From the NCBI GenBank assembly GCA_947652605.1, contig OX393579.1:49234970-49298969 (forward strand): a stretch of DNA of 64,000 nt. Reading direction: 5' to 3'. Shown here piece after piece: positions 10,982 through 22,093 of the stretch (within the stretch, counting starts at the first letter, position 1; each line of letters starts with the position of its first letter). The notes under the pieces were generated by a model, which was not told the origin of the DNA, did not search any database, and saw only the letters and a list, made by a program, of their open reading frames with translations. Position numbers and translations under genes: made by a program. Source of the DNA: Elmis aenea (Eukaryota; Arthropoda; Insecta; Coleoptera; Elmidae).

Positions 10982-11983
10982 TACATTTCTCTTGAAAAAT
11001 TAAAGATATCGCATGTCCACATATGTAAATATATTTAAATTGTCAGCTTCTTCTCAATTTCCACATTTTGATTCGTATTTCGTTAGACTAGTTTAGCAAC
11101 GTCTTGTCGTTTCATGGGTTGAGAAGTGAAAAAAATGTTTAAAATATTTCCGATGAAGCGGCAAGATGTCACGAAACTAGTTTTGTTAATAAACAAGAAT
11201 TAAAATGTTAATCAACTGTGCAATAACAAGAAAATAGTAAATTATTAATAACAAAAAAGTTGGCGATTTCAATGTAAATATGTTTGTTTCATAACTGATT
11301 ATAATTTAATTAAATCAATTTGAATAAAAGTTATAGAGTCTATAATAACAATGGGCAAACTAATATTATGTTCATTTATGAGAAGTGTTTGAGTTATTTC
11401 ACTGATGCATTTAGGATTTAAATAAATAAACATATATGCGCAAGTTACATGAAAAAAAATCATTTAATTTATTAATGGGAAGAATATTTTGAATTGATAT
11501 TCTTATATATTCTCCGGTAGATTTTTTGTTTATTTAAATAATTATTTTATTTATTTATCTATTTTAATTAATAGTTATTTCTTATTTATTTAAATCAGTA
11601 AGGAATCTACAGACGAAGAGTGAAAAAAATGTCAATGATCTATACATTATATAAAGTTAAAAAATATTTTGAAAAATTAATAATTATAATCCCACACCAG
11701 ACATTTATGAAAATTCTCTTCGTTATAATCGCAAATATTATTTTGAGAGGGAGTTGATCTTAAAGAATAAGATCAAAGTTTTATTTTAACTTTTAAGCTC
11801 TTTTAGGTTATTCAGTTTTGGTTGCATTTATGTCTGTGTAAACAATAAACAAAATAATTGTTGGACGATTTTTTTTTCTGTTTTGTAACACATTCGGTAC
11901 CAGCGCAAGTTGCTTTGAAGTTGATATAGTATTTTTTGTTGATATAAAGTAGCTAGATCTTTTTTAAATAAATTTTAAATATA
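10982..11983. other. Intergenic DNA, no gene seen
   Basis: One kilobase of AT-rich sequence, including ATTTA-rich low-complexity DNA near 11520-11590. Nothing recognised. Confidence 0.4.
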
Positions 11984-12450
11984 CAGGGTGGTCCACATAG
12001 AAGGGCCACTATTGGGATCTCGTAAACTTTAAGAGCTACAAAGAAGTTTAAACTAGACAAATTGTTTCACTTTCGGAGACCTATTTAATGATGCTTTAAT
12101 GTTTTAAAAAATTTCCATGGCACGCTAGATAATAAACAAAAACCAAAGTAAGCATTTTTTTAAATCGTTAACAACTCGGTTATACTTGATGATACAAAAA
12201 TATTTTGGGGGAAAAGTTGTAGATTTTTTTACGCACTATAAAATGAAAACATTAATTTGTTCAACATTGTTTAAATTCTTAAATAAATTACAAACTTGGA
12301 TTTTTTTAAATGGAAACCATTGTTGGCTATGACCTCATAAAAAAGCATTTTTTTTTTCTTCTTTTCAATAATATAAGGTTTAATATATTATTTTGATATT
12401 TAGGCTCAAAACAAATAAAATTCATCAAAAGGTCCCTACGAAACTGAAGA
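11984..12450 (+). repeat. Family C element, longest copy
   Basis: TA then CAGGGTGGTCCACATAG, GGGATCTCGTAAAC and a body of about 450 bp. Parts recur at 24945-25245 and 55361-55530 (TTGGCTATGACCT and AAACAAATAAAATTCATC). The right end is not clear, so the end coordinate is where similarity to the other copies fades. Confidence 0.55.
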
Positions 12451-13030
12451 GTGCCATTAATGGGTAAAAACTTTTGTATTCAGACAATCAAAGTCTAAAT
12501 TGTTTACAGTAACGAAAGTTTTGCACAATATTCACAATATTCTGAGATACAATTTTCCGAATATGTTTATAAGAAGTTAAAGCTTGACAGTGGTTAAAAA
12601 ATAACCGTAATTCAGGGAAGGAATCATTAAAAAAAGGTTTTGAAAATTGAAGGACATTTCTCCTGCTCTAAAAAAGTATGTTTTGAGAGGCGCAAACAGT
12701 TTTAAAGTCGGTAATAGAGTCAACCACCTAGCTTTACTGTACTCTAATAGTCTTTTAAACATATTTTATAAGAAAGTTCCTTAAAATTTTAACTCGTGTA
12801 GAATAGATGTAAAAGGACGAATAAATGTTTATTGTTATAACTTCAATATTAACTGTACTGAAAGGCACTTTATACCAATACTAATACAATTGTTCCACAT
12901 GTGGCCAACGTAATAAACATCAGTTAATTTATTGCCGCATATTTTTTTAAAATAAAGGACAAACGCGTTTATTAACAATAAATAAATCTAGAAGGACATC
13001 GCTTTAAAATAAAAGACTGTCGTTTATATA
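12451..13030. other. AT-rich interval, no gene seen
   Basis: Possibly the diverged right part of family C; no matching right terminus was found. The minus frame at 12577-12762 has no domain. Confidence 0.35.
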
Positions 13031-14009
13031 CAGGGCGTTTCTTAAATATTGCGAAAAAATTCAGGTGGTGATTACTAATCGAAAATTAAGGGGGGTCTTT
13101 CATATAAAATGACAACGTGTCAATTCTACTGAACATGAACATAAACAAACCATGGCAACCACCAAAATGAATCGTTTTATTTTAGAATATTTGATGGTTC
13201 ATGTTTATTTATTTTATTTTTTACTCAAAAACTAGGTTGTACGAGAAAAACTAAGGAATAAAAAAAGTTTCTAAATTAATTAAGCTTTTAAACAAACATT
13301 TTTTGATTTCAAAGTTTTAACCCACCAAAAAGTTCTGATAAAAAAAACCAACAGGGGTCGCACTTTTCAGCCCCCCGTGAAGGTGGGAGATGATTGAAAA
13401 TATTACTTTGGGAAACCTTTTAATAAGTATAAAACATCTACTTAATATCATTCTCCTACATTTATCCAAATTTGAGAAATAAAATAAAAAGCTAATTTTA
13501 TCGCTCCTCTCTAGGGGGGTGTAACCAGTGGTGAGCTATGAAATTTTTAACAAAGGGCTCGCTCATAGTTAAATAAAAACAAAAAAATAATGTCAATTAT
13601 ATGTTGGAAAAAAATGGCATTTTAAATTCAAACGTGAATAATCGAGTGATTGTACATAATTCAAAAAATTCTATTGTGCGACGGGTTATTCTAAATTTAA
13701 TCGTCATTGCTTGATAGGCATCATGACTTCGTCGCTTTACAAATGTATGTAATGACAATGATTTTAAGATATATTTTTTCTTGAGAAAATGGTTAACAAG
13801 AAGAACAAGGGGCTCGCAAATTAAGGAATAATTTAACAAAGGCCTCGCGCGAGGCCTCGCGCGAGCCCTCGCGAGCCCCCTACAGCCCACCACTGGGTGT
13901 AACTACGAAAGGAGACGTCTAAGGAAAAAAATGTATATGAAAGACCCTCCTTAATTTTCGATAAGGAATCACCACCTGATTTTTTTCGCAATATTTAAGA
14001 AACACCCTG
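13031..14009. mobile_element. Foldback MITE, family A, copy 2
   Basis: TA-flanked (13029-13030, 14010-14011) copy of the family at 329-1308, with ends CAGGGCGTTTCTT and AAGAAACACCCTG. The left arm has lost a segment (the AGACGTCTCC region is missing after the opening 75 bp) and the right arm is split by a nested hAT at 13526-13895. Confidence 0.85.
13526..13895. mobile_element. hAT MITE nested in family A
   Basis: Starts CAGTGGTGAGCTATG and ends CTACAGCCCACCACTG; flanked by a perfect 8-bp duplication GGTGTAAC (13518-13525 and 13896-13903) made from family A sequence. The right side has a striking run of GCGAGCC/CTCGCG words at 13845-13880. No transposase. The duplication is unmutated, so this insertion postdates family A at this site. 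Confidence 0.9.
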
Positions 14010-14042
14010 TATAATAAAGGACGTGTGGTCATCGTAGCTATA
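14010..14042. repeat. 33-bp word shared with 32981-33013
   Basis: The 33 bp directly right of family A, starting TATAATAAAGGACGTGTGG, recur with two changes directly right of family H at 32981. Flanking DNA beyond this differs. It may be an insertion target or a fragment of an older repeat. Confidence 0.5.
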
Positions 14043-14196
14043 GCGTATATCCTATTTAGCCCAATGGATAAGGGAGGGCCTGCTAGCAAGCGCACAGTTC
14101 CTGATTTACACTTCATAATGTATTAATAACAATCGTTTTGAAGCCTGTAATTTTTGTTTCCCACGTAACGCCTCACATTTTACAGCAACATTCATT

Positions 14197-14600
14197 ATAT
14201 GAATCCCCTAGTTTCAAAACCCGACAAATCCGTTTTAGACAAAAAATGCGATCGATATGGCAATGGATTCGCCATTTTGTCCTCTACTAAATAGTATGTT
14301 GTATACGATGCAAAACCCACTAAATTCATATGATATTTGCGTTTGAAATATTTCAAAACCCTACATATTCGAAGTATAATATCAAAACCCACAACTCCAT
14401 TTATTTAATTAAATTCTGATGTTATTGATGTGTTTTTGAAAAAAAAACACAGAAGTTTTTCAACTTATTCGCCTAATCCTTATATGACGGCGACATATTT
14501 TGAAAGTGAAAAACTGGGAACTTATTAAAACAGTTCTTTGCTATTTCCCAACATTTGTTTAAAATGGATTTGTCGGGTTTTGAAACTAGGGGATTCATAT
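14197..14600. mobile_element. Inverted-repeat MITE, family D
   Basis: A 404-bp element bounded by inverted ends of about 35 bp: ATATGAATCCCCTAG and its complement CTAGGGGATTCATAT, continuing through CAAAACCCGACAAATCC. If the terminus is taken as TGAATCC the flanks are TA on both sides. The centre is not palindromic and encodes nothing. Confidence 0.75.
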
Positions 14601-14993
14601 GCAATATTTTGTAATCAATATTCGACACATTTAGCAATGTTACGCTGTGGTTTACATATGTAGCACGCTGCCACGGTTACTAGTTATTATTAAATGTATC
14701 ATAGCTAACCAAAACAGTCAGAAGTATCCGAACAAAAACGTTTCAAAATATTATATTCGAATTGAATGAAACCTATGATTGTACACGCACGTGCCCGCAA
14801 CATCTAATTAAGTACCTCGTATGCAAATTAGACACCGGTCCGCTGATGAAATATTGTATTTTCTTATGACAAATATCAATGATTTAACAATTTAAAGAAC
14901 TTGACAAACTTCCAGCTGTTGAGTGCGTGTGTATAAAAAATGTACTACTGACTACATTTGACTTGGGTTCAGTGGCGACTCGTACAAGGACAC
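14601..14993. other. Short interval, no gene seen
   Basis: AT-rich DNA between family D and repeat E; nothing recognised. Confidence 0.35.
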
Positions 14994-15326
14994 TAATGTA
15001 AATGACTCTTACAGTACAGCCTAGACTCACGTCAAACACATCCTGCATGTCTAGCAAGTGAGTTGTAACGCACGGTAAGCAAAACGCACACTTGTCTAGA
15101 AATGTCAAAGTAGGCTTATGCCAAAATTGACAAGACAACGTAATTACATGTGTATATTAGCCAAGAAGCCGTTCAAATCGTAGGTATTATGTGGTCGTAG
15201 AAAAAGTAAGCTACATAACACGAGTTTTAAAGCAATTACGCACTCGCCGCTGCGCGGCTCCGTGCCCAACTTTTCCGCTCGTGCATAGTATGCTTCTTAC
15301 AACTCTTGTTATGTAATATGCTATTC
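14994..15326 (+). repeat. Dispersed repeat E, copy 1
   Basis: Shares TTACGCACGGTAAGC-type wording, CACACTTGTCTAGAAATG, a GTATTATGTG block and the ending ACAACTCTTGTTATGTAAT with two further copies at 45281-45785. Contains a GC-rich CTCGCCGCTGCGCGG hairpin-like patch at about 15244-15260. Class unknown; no coding capacity. Confidence 0.65.
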
Positions 15327-15668
15327 TTAAACGGTAACAAATAGAGATTGGTTAAATTATAAAAAAATATGCGGCCTTTCAAAAATTGCTACTAAATACA
15401 ATTAAGGTTGCCTTATTTTATTATATATTCATTATTTACCTATAACTTGCTTATTAAATAAGCTACTTAATACTTTTTAACACTTAAGAAGCAGTTTATT
15501 ACAAAAATGTTGAACATTTTACGATATTTTATTTAATTTTGTTTTTTTGAGACGTTTGCATCGACTTTGTTTCTTTGGCGCGTGCAGAATACTTTTTTCT
15601 CTTGTAATTTTTATTCATTATGTGTATAAATTGGTGGACAATTTTAAGGTAGCGTTGTTCCTTGCATA
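15327..15668. other. AT-rich interval, no gene seen
   Basis: No feature recognised up to the target duplication of the next hAT element. Confidence 0.4.
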
Positions 15669-15676
15669 ATTTCAAG

Positions 15677-16907
15677 CAGGGTTGAGCAGATTTAAATCAA
15701 TTGATTTAAATCACGATTTAAATCATGATTTAAATCAAGTGATTTTTTTTTAAAAAATCATTGATTTAAATCAAGTGATTTTTTTTTAAATTTATCAATT
15801 TAAATCACAGATTATATGAGTAGATACAATATAATATTTATAATAAAACAAAATTGTATTACTATTAGTAATTAAATACACGAAATGGTGAATAAACCAT
15901 ATCAATTTGATCTTGTAAAGTAATATTCATTGTGGAAATGCAATAATTCAAAAAATAAATGACAAGTTTTTGACGTTAGCGAAGTGAACAGTCAGTTTTT
16001 TTAATTTCCGCGGCACTCTATTGCTCAATTTGAAGAAAAATGTCGAATATCTCGAAAAGTACGAGTTTTGGGTATAGGACATACTTAACAAAATATGAAG
16101 CTCTTTTAAAGACGAATTCGATGACATTAAAAAAGGGGTTCGCATTTGAAAAAATCGAGTTACGAGCTTTTGAAGATCATGTTGCCACCTATTTATAAAC
16201 ACCCCTGTATGTGTGATTCAAATTTTTTCATATCGAGCGAACAGAGAATTTTTTTCTGCATGTCCATACCAAATTACAACTCTGTACTTCAAAATAACTT
16301 TAGGAGAATTTTTTAAATAAAGACTTAAAACCTTCAATAATTTAGAAATTTTTTTTACAACGCCGTATAAAAACCTGTAGTATTTTATATTGATGCAAAG
16401 CTAAAATTAAGGCGATCAAAAATATTAAATAAATTGGGTGTTGTATTTGAAATATAAAAGTTGCTATTAATTGCAGAAAGGTGACTCACCCTGTATATTT
16501 GAAAATATTTTTATTGTGTTGTTTAGAAAAAACTGTATAAAATAGCATTTATTTGAATCAACTTCACATCTCAAACCGTTTAGCCACAATCGACCGATCC
16601 CGCATTAATGACTCAACCTGTATATAATTAATTAAACATCACCATTTAGCACTGATTTTTTCAAAATTCTTAATCATTATATTTCATTTTTCATTTTGAC
16701 AACAATTCACCAATGAATTAAATATATTGGTTATTAAATATATTAGCACAAAACAGAAATAGCATGTGAATATGTCTCTAAATTCGATAATATGGTACAT
16801 TTGATTTAAATTAAAAAAATCTGATTTAAATCAAAAAAATCTGATTTAAATCAAATAAATCGATTTTTTTGATTTTTTTTTTAAAATCATGATTTTTATC
16901 AACCCTG
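15677..16907. mobile_element. hAT element with TTTAAATCA subterminal repeats
   Basis: Termini CAGGGTTGAGCAGATTT and ATCAACCCTG, flanked by a perfect 8-bp duplication ATTTCAAG (15669-15676 and 16908-16915). Dense TGATTTAAATCA words fill both ends (15685-15805, 16800-16890). The 1.23-kb interior has no transposase. It carries right-hand tips of other elements (ACACCCCTGTATG near 16200, CTCACCCTGTATA near 16485, CTCAACCTGTATA near 16612), so it has received insertions that are now decayed. Confidence 0.9.
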
Positions 16908-16915
16908 ATTTCAAG

Positions 16916-17413
16916 TCGAAAATCTCTTTGCCAAAAAAATGTTGGCCGAAGAATTTTTAGCCATTGAGAGGTCATGAAGTTATAAACCTATAAAAAAGGG
17001 AATGCATTTTTTTTACAACTTTGTTAGTGTTAATAGTTAACACTAGTGATAAAAAATATTGAAACCATTGTATTGTCATTCAAAAGCTAAGAGAGATCAA
17101 TTTAATTTTAATAGTTACGTCTTTTATTGTACAATTTTATCTATCTATAATCTTTTATATTTGTTCAGTTTAGGCGTTACTTAATTGATACTTATCAAGT
17201 TACCTAGGTCTGTGGCTTAAGATTACTTCTTATTAATAAACAATCGTTTGTCGTCTTGTGACCAATGATTGGCAAAATTAAAAATCGACTAAAACTCGAC
17301 TAAAAATCGACTGAAAATCGCATTAACTCCAAAATATTAATTTTTGTACTAAAAAATTAAAAACGCAAATCTGAATACTTTAGTTTCACTAATTTAGTTT
17401 TACTTAATATATA
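16916..17413. other. Interval, no gene seen
   Basis: AT-rich; a small local repeat of AAAATCGACT-type words near 17278-17320. Nothing else. Confidence 0.4.
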
Positions 17414-17735
17414 CAGGGTGTTTCTTAAATATTGCGAAAACATTCGGGAGGTAATATCTCATCGAAAATTAAGGGGGGGCTGTTATATAATTTTTTCCCT
17501 TAGACATCTCCTTTCGGAGGTACACCCCCCTAAAGGGGACGGTAAAATTAGGTTTTTATTTAATTTCTCAAATTTGGGTATATGAGGAGAATGTTATTTG
17601 GTAGATGTTTTGTACTTATTAAAAAGTTTTCCATAGTTATATTTTTATTATTTTTAATCATCTCCCATCTTCACAGGGGGCTGAAAAGTGAGACCCCTGT
17701 TGGTTTTTTTGACAGAATTTTTTGGAGGCTTAAAA
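17414..17735. mobile_element. Foldback MITE, family A, left arm only
   Basis: Begins CAGGGTGTTTCTTAAAT after TA and follows the family A left arm through TTTTTTGACAGAATTTTTTGG, then stops. The right arm is missing, so it is truncated, with a different tandem repeat starting a few bases later. Confidence 0.8.
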
Positions 17736-17743
17736 CTAGTTAT

Positions 17744-18036
17744 CATGTTTCATAGAATTATTATATTGATAATATGCGGTTTTTCTTGATTTTCCGAGTT
17801 ATTTATTTAAATAGATTCGACAAGTAATATATCATTAGAAAGAGAAGAAAAAAGCACATTTTACTATTGCAAAGCCAACTTGCCTGTTTAACATGTTTCA
17901 TGGCCAACTTGGAATAATATTAGTAAAACACGGTTTTTCTTGATTTCCAGAGTTATTTATTTAAATAAATACAATAAAAGATATATCGTTACAAAGAGGA
18001 GAAAAAGGCACATTTAACAATTCCAAAGCCAACTTG
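17744..18036 (+). repeat. Tandem dimer, 148-bp period
   Basis: Two head-to-tail diverged copies, each beginning CATGTTTCAT (17744 and 17892) and containing CGGTTTTTCTTGAT, GAGTTATTTATTTAAATA and AAAGCCAACTTG in the same order. Looks like two units of a satellite or a local duplication. Confidence 0.75.
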
Positions 18037-18129
18037 ACGGCCCATAAGAAAAAATGTAGGGGTAATATTTAAGAAATGAAAAGTGTTAAAAAAATCTCAG
18101 ATAATAATTACCTTCGACATAAAAAAGTA

Positions 18130-18414
18130 TTTTTGTGCGATCGTACTAGAAACAGCTGTTTGACGGAAGCGTTAGCAACCATAAAGTACTGCATTACCGG
18201 CCCTATCCTTAGCAACGGCCGTAAAAGTTACTTTTCAGGCGTTACCCTTAGCAACGGCCGAAAAAGTAACTTTTACGGCCGTTGCTAAGGAGAGGACCGG
18301 TAATGCAGTACATACGCCGTCATCTGTCAGTGACAGAATGTCGCGTAGTTTCTAACCTATAATTTTAAAAATTACTAAAAATTTAAATTGTTTTTAATTC
18401 GATCGCACAAAAAA
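18130..18414. mobile_element. Short inverted-repeat element with a 126-bp internal hairpin
   Basis: Outer inverted repeats TTTTTGTGCGATCG (18130-18143) and CGATCGCACAAAAAA (18400-18414). Inside, 18186-18311 folds back on itself: GTACTGCATTACCGG pairs with CCGGTAATGCAGTAC, and CCTTAGCAACGGCCG with its complement, leaving a small loop that holds a third CTTAGCAACGGCCG copy. No frame is supported (the 70-codon frame at 18076-18288 merely crosses it). Superfamily unknown. Confidence 0.7.
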
Positions 18415-19661
18415 TGTAATATGCACCTCGGCCAAAACGTACTTTTTGGCCCTGATACATAAATAACTATTTCAGAAGGTACAAATAAAATTGATTTAAT
18501 GATAGAGACAAAAAAGTTATGAGAGAAAAAAGAAATTCGACATTTTAATATTTTTTGCTACATCTGAAGTACGATGAATTTTGTAGGTACTTTTAAAATT
18601 GTATTGTGGCTCCTCTCATACTTTCATCTAATTTAAGCAAACCTGTATAATAAGCGCGATTCCCTTGGTGGAAATGTAATCTAGGACATCCTGTATATGT
18701 TTATCCTGCAAAGTGTTAAAATAGCTAATTCTGCAAGACAAAAACAAATTTTTGATTTGCACAAATCTCTCTTGATTTTGACTAAGGGCCGCTACTGCAT
18801 ACGAAAGACCTTAAAATAATGTGCATCTACTACTCATATCACCCTACAGTTTTGTTGATTCAAGCTGTTCGCCTTAAAAGACCAAAAGATGAACGATCTT
18901 CAAGATTTTTCACCCGAATAATCTGACAGCCTCCGGAGCTGAATGTAATAATTTAGTTCCTCCATCCACCCTCTGACGCACGCGAACCGCAGAACGCTTT
19001 ATTTCAATTCATTACCCTTAGATTTTGAATACTGGCATAAAAAAAGTGTTAAGCAGACCGTGAAACATTATCTTAATCCAGAAAAAACCTATTAATCACT
19101 GATTAAAAACAAGACGAAAATAGATTATCTAAGTCTAGACACTGTTTTACATATTTTATAATATATGGAGAATACATTTTAAATTAGGGAAAGTTATATA
19201 CTGATTTGTTCTGTAAATCGTACTAAACCACGTCTTTCACTAACAGGAAAACTATTTCGTCACACGACGAAATTACAAATTATTTAAAAAATACAGAATA
19301 AATATGTGGTGTTGCAAAAATGTCTGCATATTTTGGTTAAATAGGATAAATTTTAAATAAATTGCTGTGTGACATAATCGTGTGTAGGATTAAAATAATG
19401 CACCAATGTTGCATTATTGCGATACAATATTTAACTCTATTTATTTGATACACTGTACCATTTACATTTTTATACAGAATATGGGTATTTCTAACCTTTT
19501 TGTAATTTATTTTAAATCCATAATCCATTATGAATGTATTTTTGTAATAGCCTATCGTGTTTAAGCGATAAAACTGAATTACGTTAGGGAAAGATTTTTT
19601 AATCAATTTTATAAACTAATAAAAAAAAAAAATGAAATATACTTTTATTTTATATCTTTAT
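18415..19661. other. Interval with two element tips, no gene seen
   Basis: Right-hand tips CAAACCTGTATAAT (about 18640-18653) and GGACATCCTGTATATG (about 18684-18699) are remnants of TA-targeting elements. The rest is AT-rich with no recognised frame. Confidence 0.4.
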
Positions 19662-19882
19662 CTATATATATATATATATAAAAGAGCTTGTTTGTGTGTT
19701 TGTTTGTTTGTTCGCTATAGAATCCTAGGTCCGTTGACCGATCGGGACCAAATTTGGCACAGTTACTATTTAGGACCTTGCAGATCTAACGCCAAACTTT
19801 AAGTACAAGCACATATTAACAATTTAAAAAAAAAAAAAATTACTTGGACGGGGATTCGATCTTACGTCGGCAAATACCTGGT
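19662..19882 (+). repeat. Dispersed repeat L, copy 1
   Basis: Starts in a (TA)n run, then AAAGAGCTTGTTTG, a (GTTT)n tract, a conserved core with CCGTTGACCGATCGGG and TTTGGCACAGTTACT, a poly(A)-like tract, and ends CAAATACCTGGT. Nearly identical to 20039-20256. Family not identified. Confidence 0.75.
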
Positions 19883-20038
19883 CATAACACGATACGGCGC
19901 GGTGTATTTCACAAGTAAAGATTGTTTTGTATACAATTAGTAATAAATGTACATGAAGTATTATTTTTATTAGTACATTTTTAATTGAAACAAGACGAAA
20001 GAAAATAAATTTGATTTATTATTCAATTTTTAAGCAAT
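19883..20038. other. Spacer between the two L repeats
   Basis: About 155 bp, AT-rich except for ACGATACGGCGCGG near 19889-19902. On the minus strand, TTACTTG (about 19913-19919) and CAAGTAA (about 19841-19847) could pair like a tRNA acceptor stem around a B-box-like word, but D- and T-stems do not form, so no tRNA is called. Confidence 0.35.
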
Positions 20039-20256
20039 TATATATATAAAAGAGCTTGTTTGTTTGTTTGTGTGTTTGTTTGTTCGCTATAGAATCCTAG
20101 GTCCGTTGACCGATCGGGACCAAATTTGGCACAGTTACTATTTAGGACCTTGCAGATCTAACGCCAAACTTTAAGTACAAGCACATATTACCAATTAAAA
20201 AAAAAAAAAAAAATTACTTGGACGGGGATTCGATCTTACGTCGGCAAATACCTGGT
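20039..20256 (+). repeat. Dispersed repeat L, copy 2
   Basis: Same order and wording as copy 1, differing mainly in the GTTT tract and in the length of the A tract. Orientation is the same, so the pair is either a recent duplication or two insertions at similar TA-rich sites. Confidence 0.75.
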
Positions 20257-20371
20257 GTTTAAATATAATTTTTTTAATTCAGTTGTGAGTCCTTCTACGG
20301 TTAGGTGTAGGACTGTTGAGTTGTGTTGTGCTGACTTTTTTTCCATGTTTTTCTGTCTTGTGCTAGCATTT

Positions 20372-20980
20372 TTATGTCTTTCCATTTAATGTTTCTATCC
20401 GCTGCTGCTTTTTTAACTTCGTCTTGCCAGGTTTTTCTCGGTCTACCTCTTTTGTTTTTCCCTGTGATCTTGCTTCATAGGCTTTTCTGGTTAACCCTTC
20501 TTCTTTCATCCTGTAAATGCGACCCAACCATCCCCGCTGTCTTTCTTGTATTTTTGTTTCAACTGATTTTATCTTTAATTGATCTCTATATGTTTCGTTT
20601 CTGATTCTATCTTTTATGGTTTTTCCTTGGATTTTTCTGCTTTATTCACTCGGCTACTATTCTTATTTGTGAGTGTCCACGTTTCACTTCTGTATAAAAG
20701 TGCCGGAGTTACTACCTTTTTTACCACTTCCAGTTTTGTTCGTTTTGGGACTTCTCTATTTCTAAAAAATGTTTTTCTTAGACTGTTAAATATTCTTCCC
20801 ACATTTCCTGTCCTTTCGCTTATTTCCTTGTCCATTCCTCCATTTTTCTCTATGATCACTCCTAAATATTTAAAGCTTTCTACCTGTTCCAAACTAAGCC
20901 CATTTAAAGTGATGTTATACCCTTTGTTCTCTGTTGTAACGATCACAGTTTTAGTTTTTTCGGTATTTATTTTCAGTAGT
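20372..20980 (-). pseudogene. Non-LTR reverse transcriptase, C-terminal part
   Basis: Minus-strand frame that continues the reverse transcriptase interrupted at 20981-22095. From right to left it reads KINTEKTKTVIV, VESFKYLGVIIEKNG, TPALLYRSETWTL, then, after a frame change near 20610, VETKIQERQRGWLGRIYRM and a basic tail ending at TAA 20372-20374. The block after the active site with FKYLG and the LYRSETWTL motif is standard for the thumb region of non-LTR reverse transcriptases of the type annotated as endonuclease-reverse transcriptase in insects. The N-terminal endonuclease is not seen. Clade uncertain. Confidence 0.75.
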
Positions 20981-21145
20981 AATATAACAAGTGCATTGAA
21001 AATTATCGATAATTTTTGGTAAATATGCCCGAATGCAAGTTGAGCTGATAAAATCACTCGTGCACTCGTGATTTTTTCTGCTTCAACTTGCATGAGTGAA
21101 GATTGGTCAAAAATTATAGATTATTTGCAATGCACGAGTTATATT
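20981..21145. repeat. 165-bp palindrome inserted in the reverse transcriptase
   Basis: AATATAACAAGTGCATTG on the left pairs with CAATGCACGAGTTATATT on the right, and the inner CACTCGTGCACTCGTG is itself nearly palindromic. It marks the left limit of the DNA that splits the reverse-transcriptase frame. The first codons of the minus frame at 20614-21093 lie in it and are not part of the enzyme. Confidence 0.7.
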
Positions 21146-21450
21146 TTGTCAGAAAATTTCCTTCACCTAACCTATCTGTCAAATTAAAATGTTGTTTAAT
21201 TTAGATAAATTAAAGTATACCTACTACTTACTGCGATTATTATTATTAATAGATCATTTATAACTAATTTTTAATTCAAGAATTATATTTTAATAAAAAT
21301 TAATGAACCAAATAGTATTTAGGTACATACTGGTACATACATAATCTGTTATGTCAAATTTTACAAGTACTGTCAGAGTGGTGTGTCAGGGGTGTCGTTT
21401 AATCTATATTAAAGTAAAGTTATTGGTCGCCAACATCTGTCAAAAAATTA
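21146..21450. other. Part of the insertion, no gene seen
   Basis: AT-rich DNA. GAAAATTTCCTTCACCT at 21163 matches, inverted, the end of the insertion at about 22080-22096 (AGGTGAAGGGAATTTTC), so these may be weak terminal inverted repeats of one element. Confidence 0.4.
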
Positions 21451-22093
21451 TCAAGACAAAAATACCTTATTCCCTCTCCAAATTTATATTTTCCACCAAT
21501 CAAAAACTCAGATTTCTTAGAAACGACCAATAAACGCATGAAAATCTGTTAATTGCGAAAAGTAAATTATCAGTGCATGATTATGTTTATTGGCCGTTTA
21601 AAGGAAATCTGAGTTTGTTATTGGTTGAAAACGCAAATTTGACAGGAGGATCAACTCCTGGCAGAGGAATGTAAAATTATTACTGTGTAATATTGCTCCT
21701 ATTGGTAGTCTCTAAAAGATTTAAGATTAGTGATTGGTTGAAAACGCAAATTTGACAGGTGAAGGGAATTTTCAAGACCAAAATACCTTATTCCCTCTCC
21801 AAATTTATATTTTCCACCAATTAAAAACTCAGATTTCTTAGAAACGACCAATAAACGCATGAAAATCTGTTAATTGGGAAAAGTAAATTATCAGTGTATG
21901 ATTATGTTTATTGGCCGTTTAAAGGAAATCTGAGTTTGTTATTGGTTGAAAACGCAAATTTGACAGGAGGATCAACTCCTGGCAGAGGAATGTAAAATTA
22001 TTACCGTGTAATATTGCTCCTATTGGTTGTCTCTAAAAGATTTAAGATTAGTGATTGGTTGAAAACGCAAATTTGACAGGTGAAGGGAATTTT
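21451..22093. repeat. Tandem dimer, 321-bp unit
   Basis: Two almost identical units start at TCAAGAC (21451 and 21772). Inside each, AAAAACTCAGATTTC followed by ACGACCAATAAAC is inverted later as GTTTATTGGCCGT and GAAATCTGAGTTTG, so each unit can fold. ATTGGTTGAAAACGCAAAT occurs twice per unit. The near identity suggests a recent duplication. Confidence 0.85.

Noticed and set aside
19841..19919. tRNA gene on the minus strand
   Set aside because: Acceptor-like pairing exists but the T- and D-stems do not form and no anticodon loop can be placed.
20374..21022. Plus-strand frames of 76 and 147 codons
   Set aside because: Antisense shadows of the reverse transcriptase; Phe/Leu/Ser-rich composition fits a shadow.
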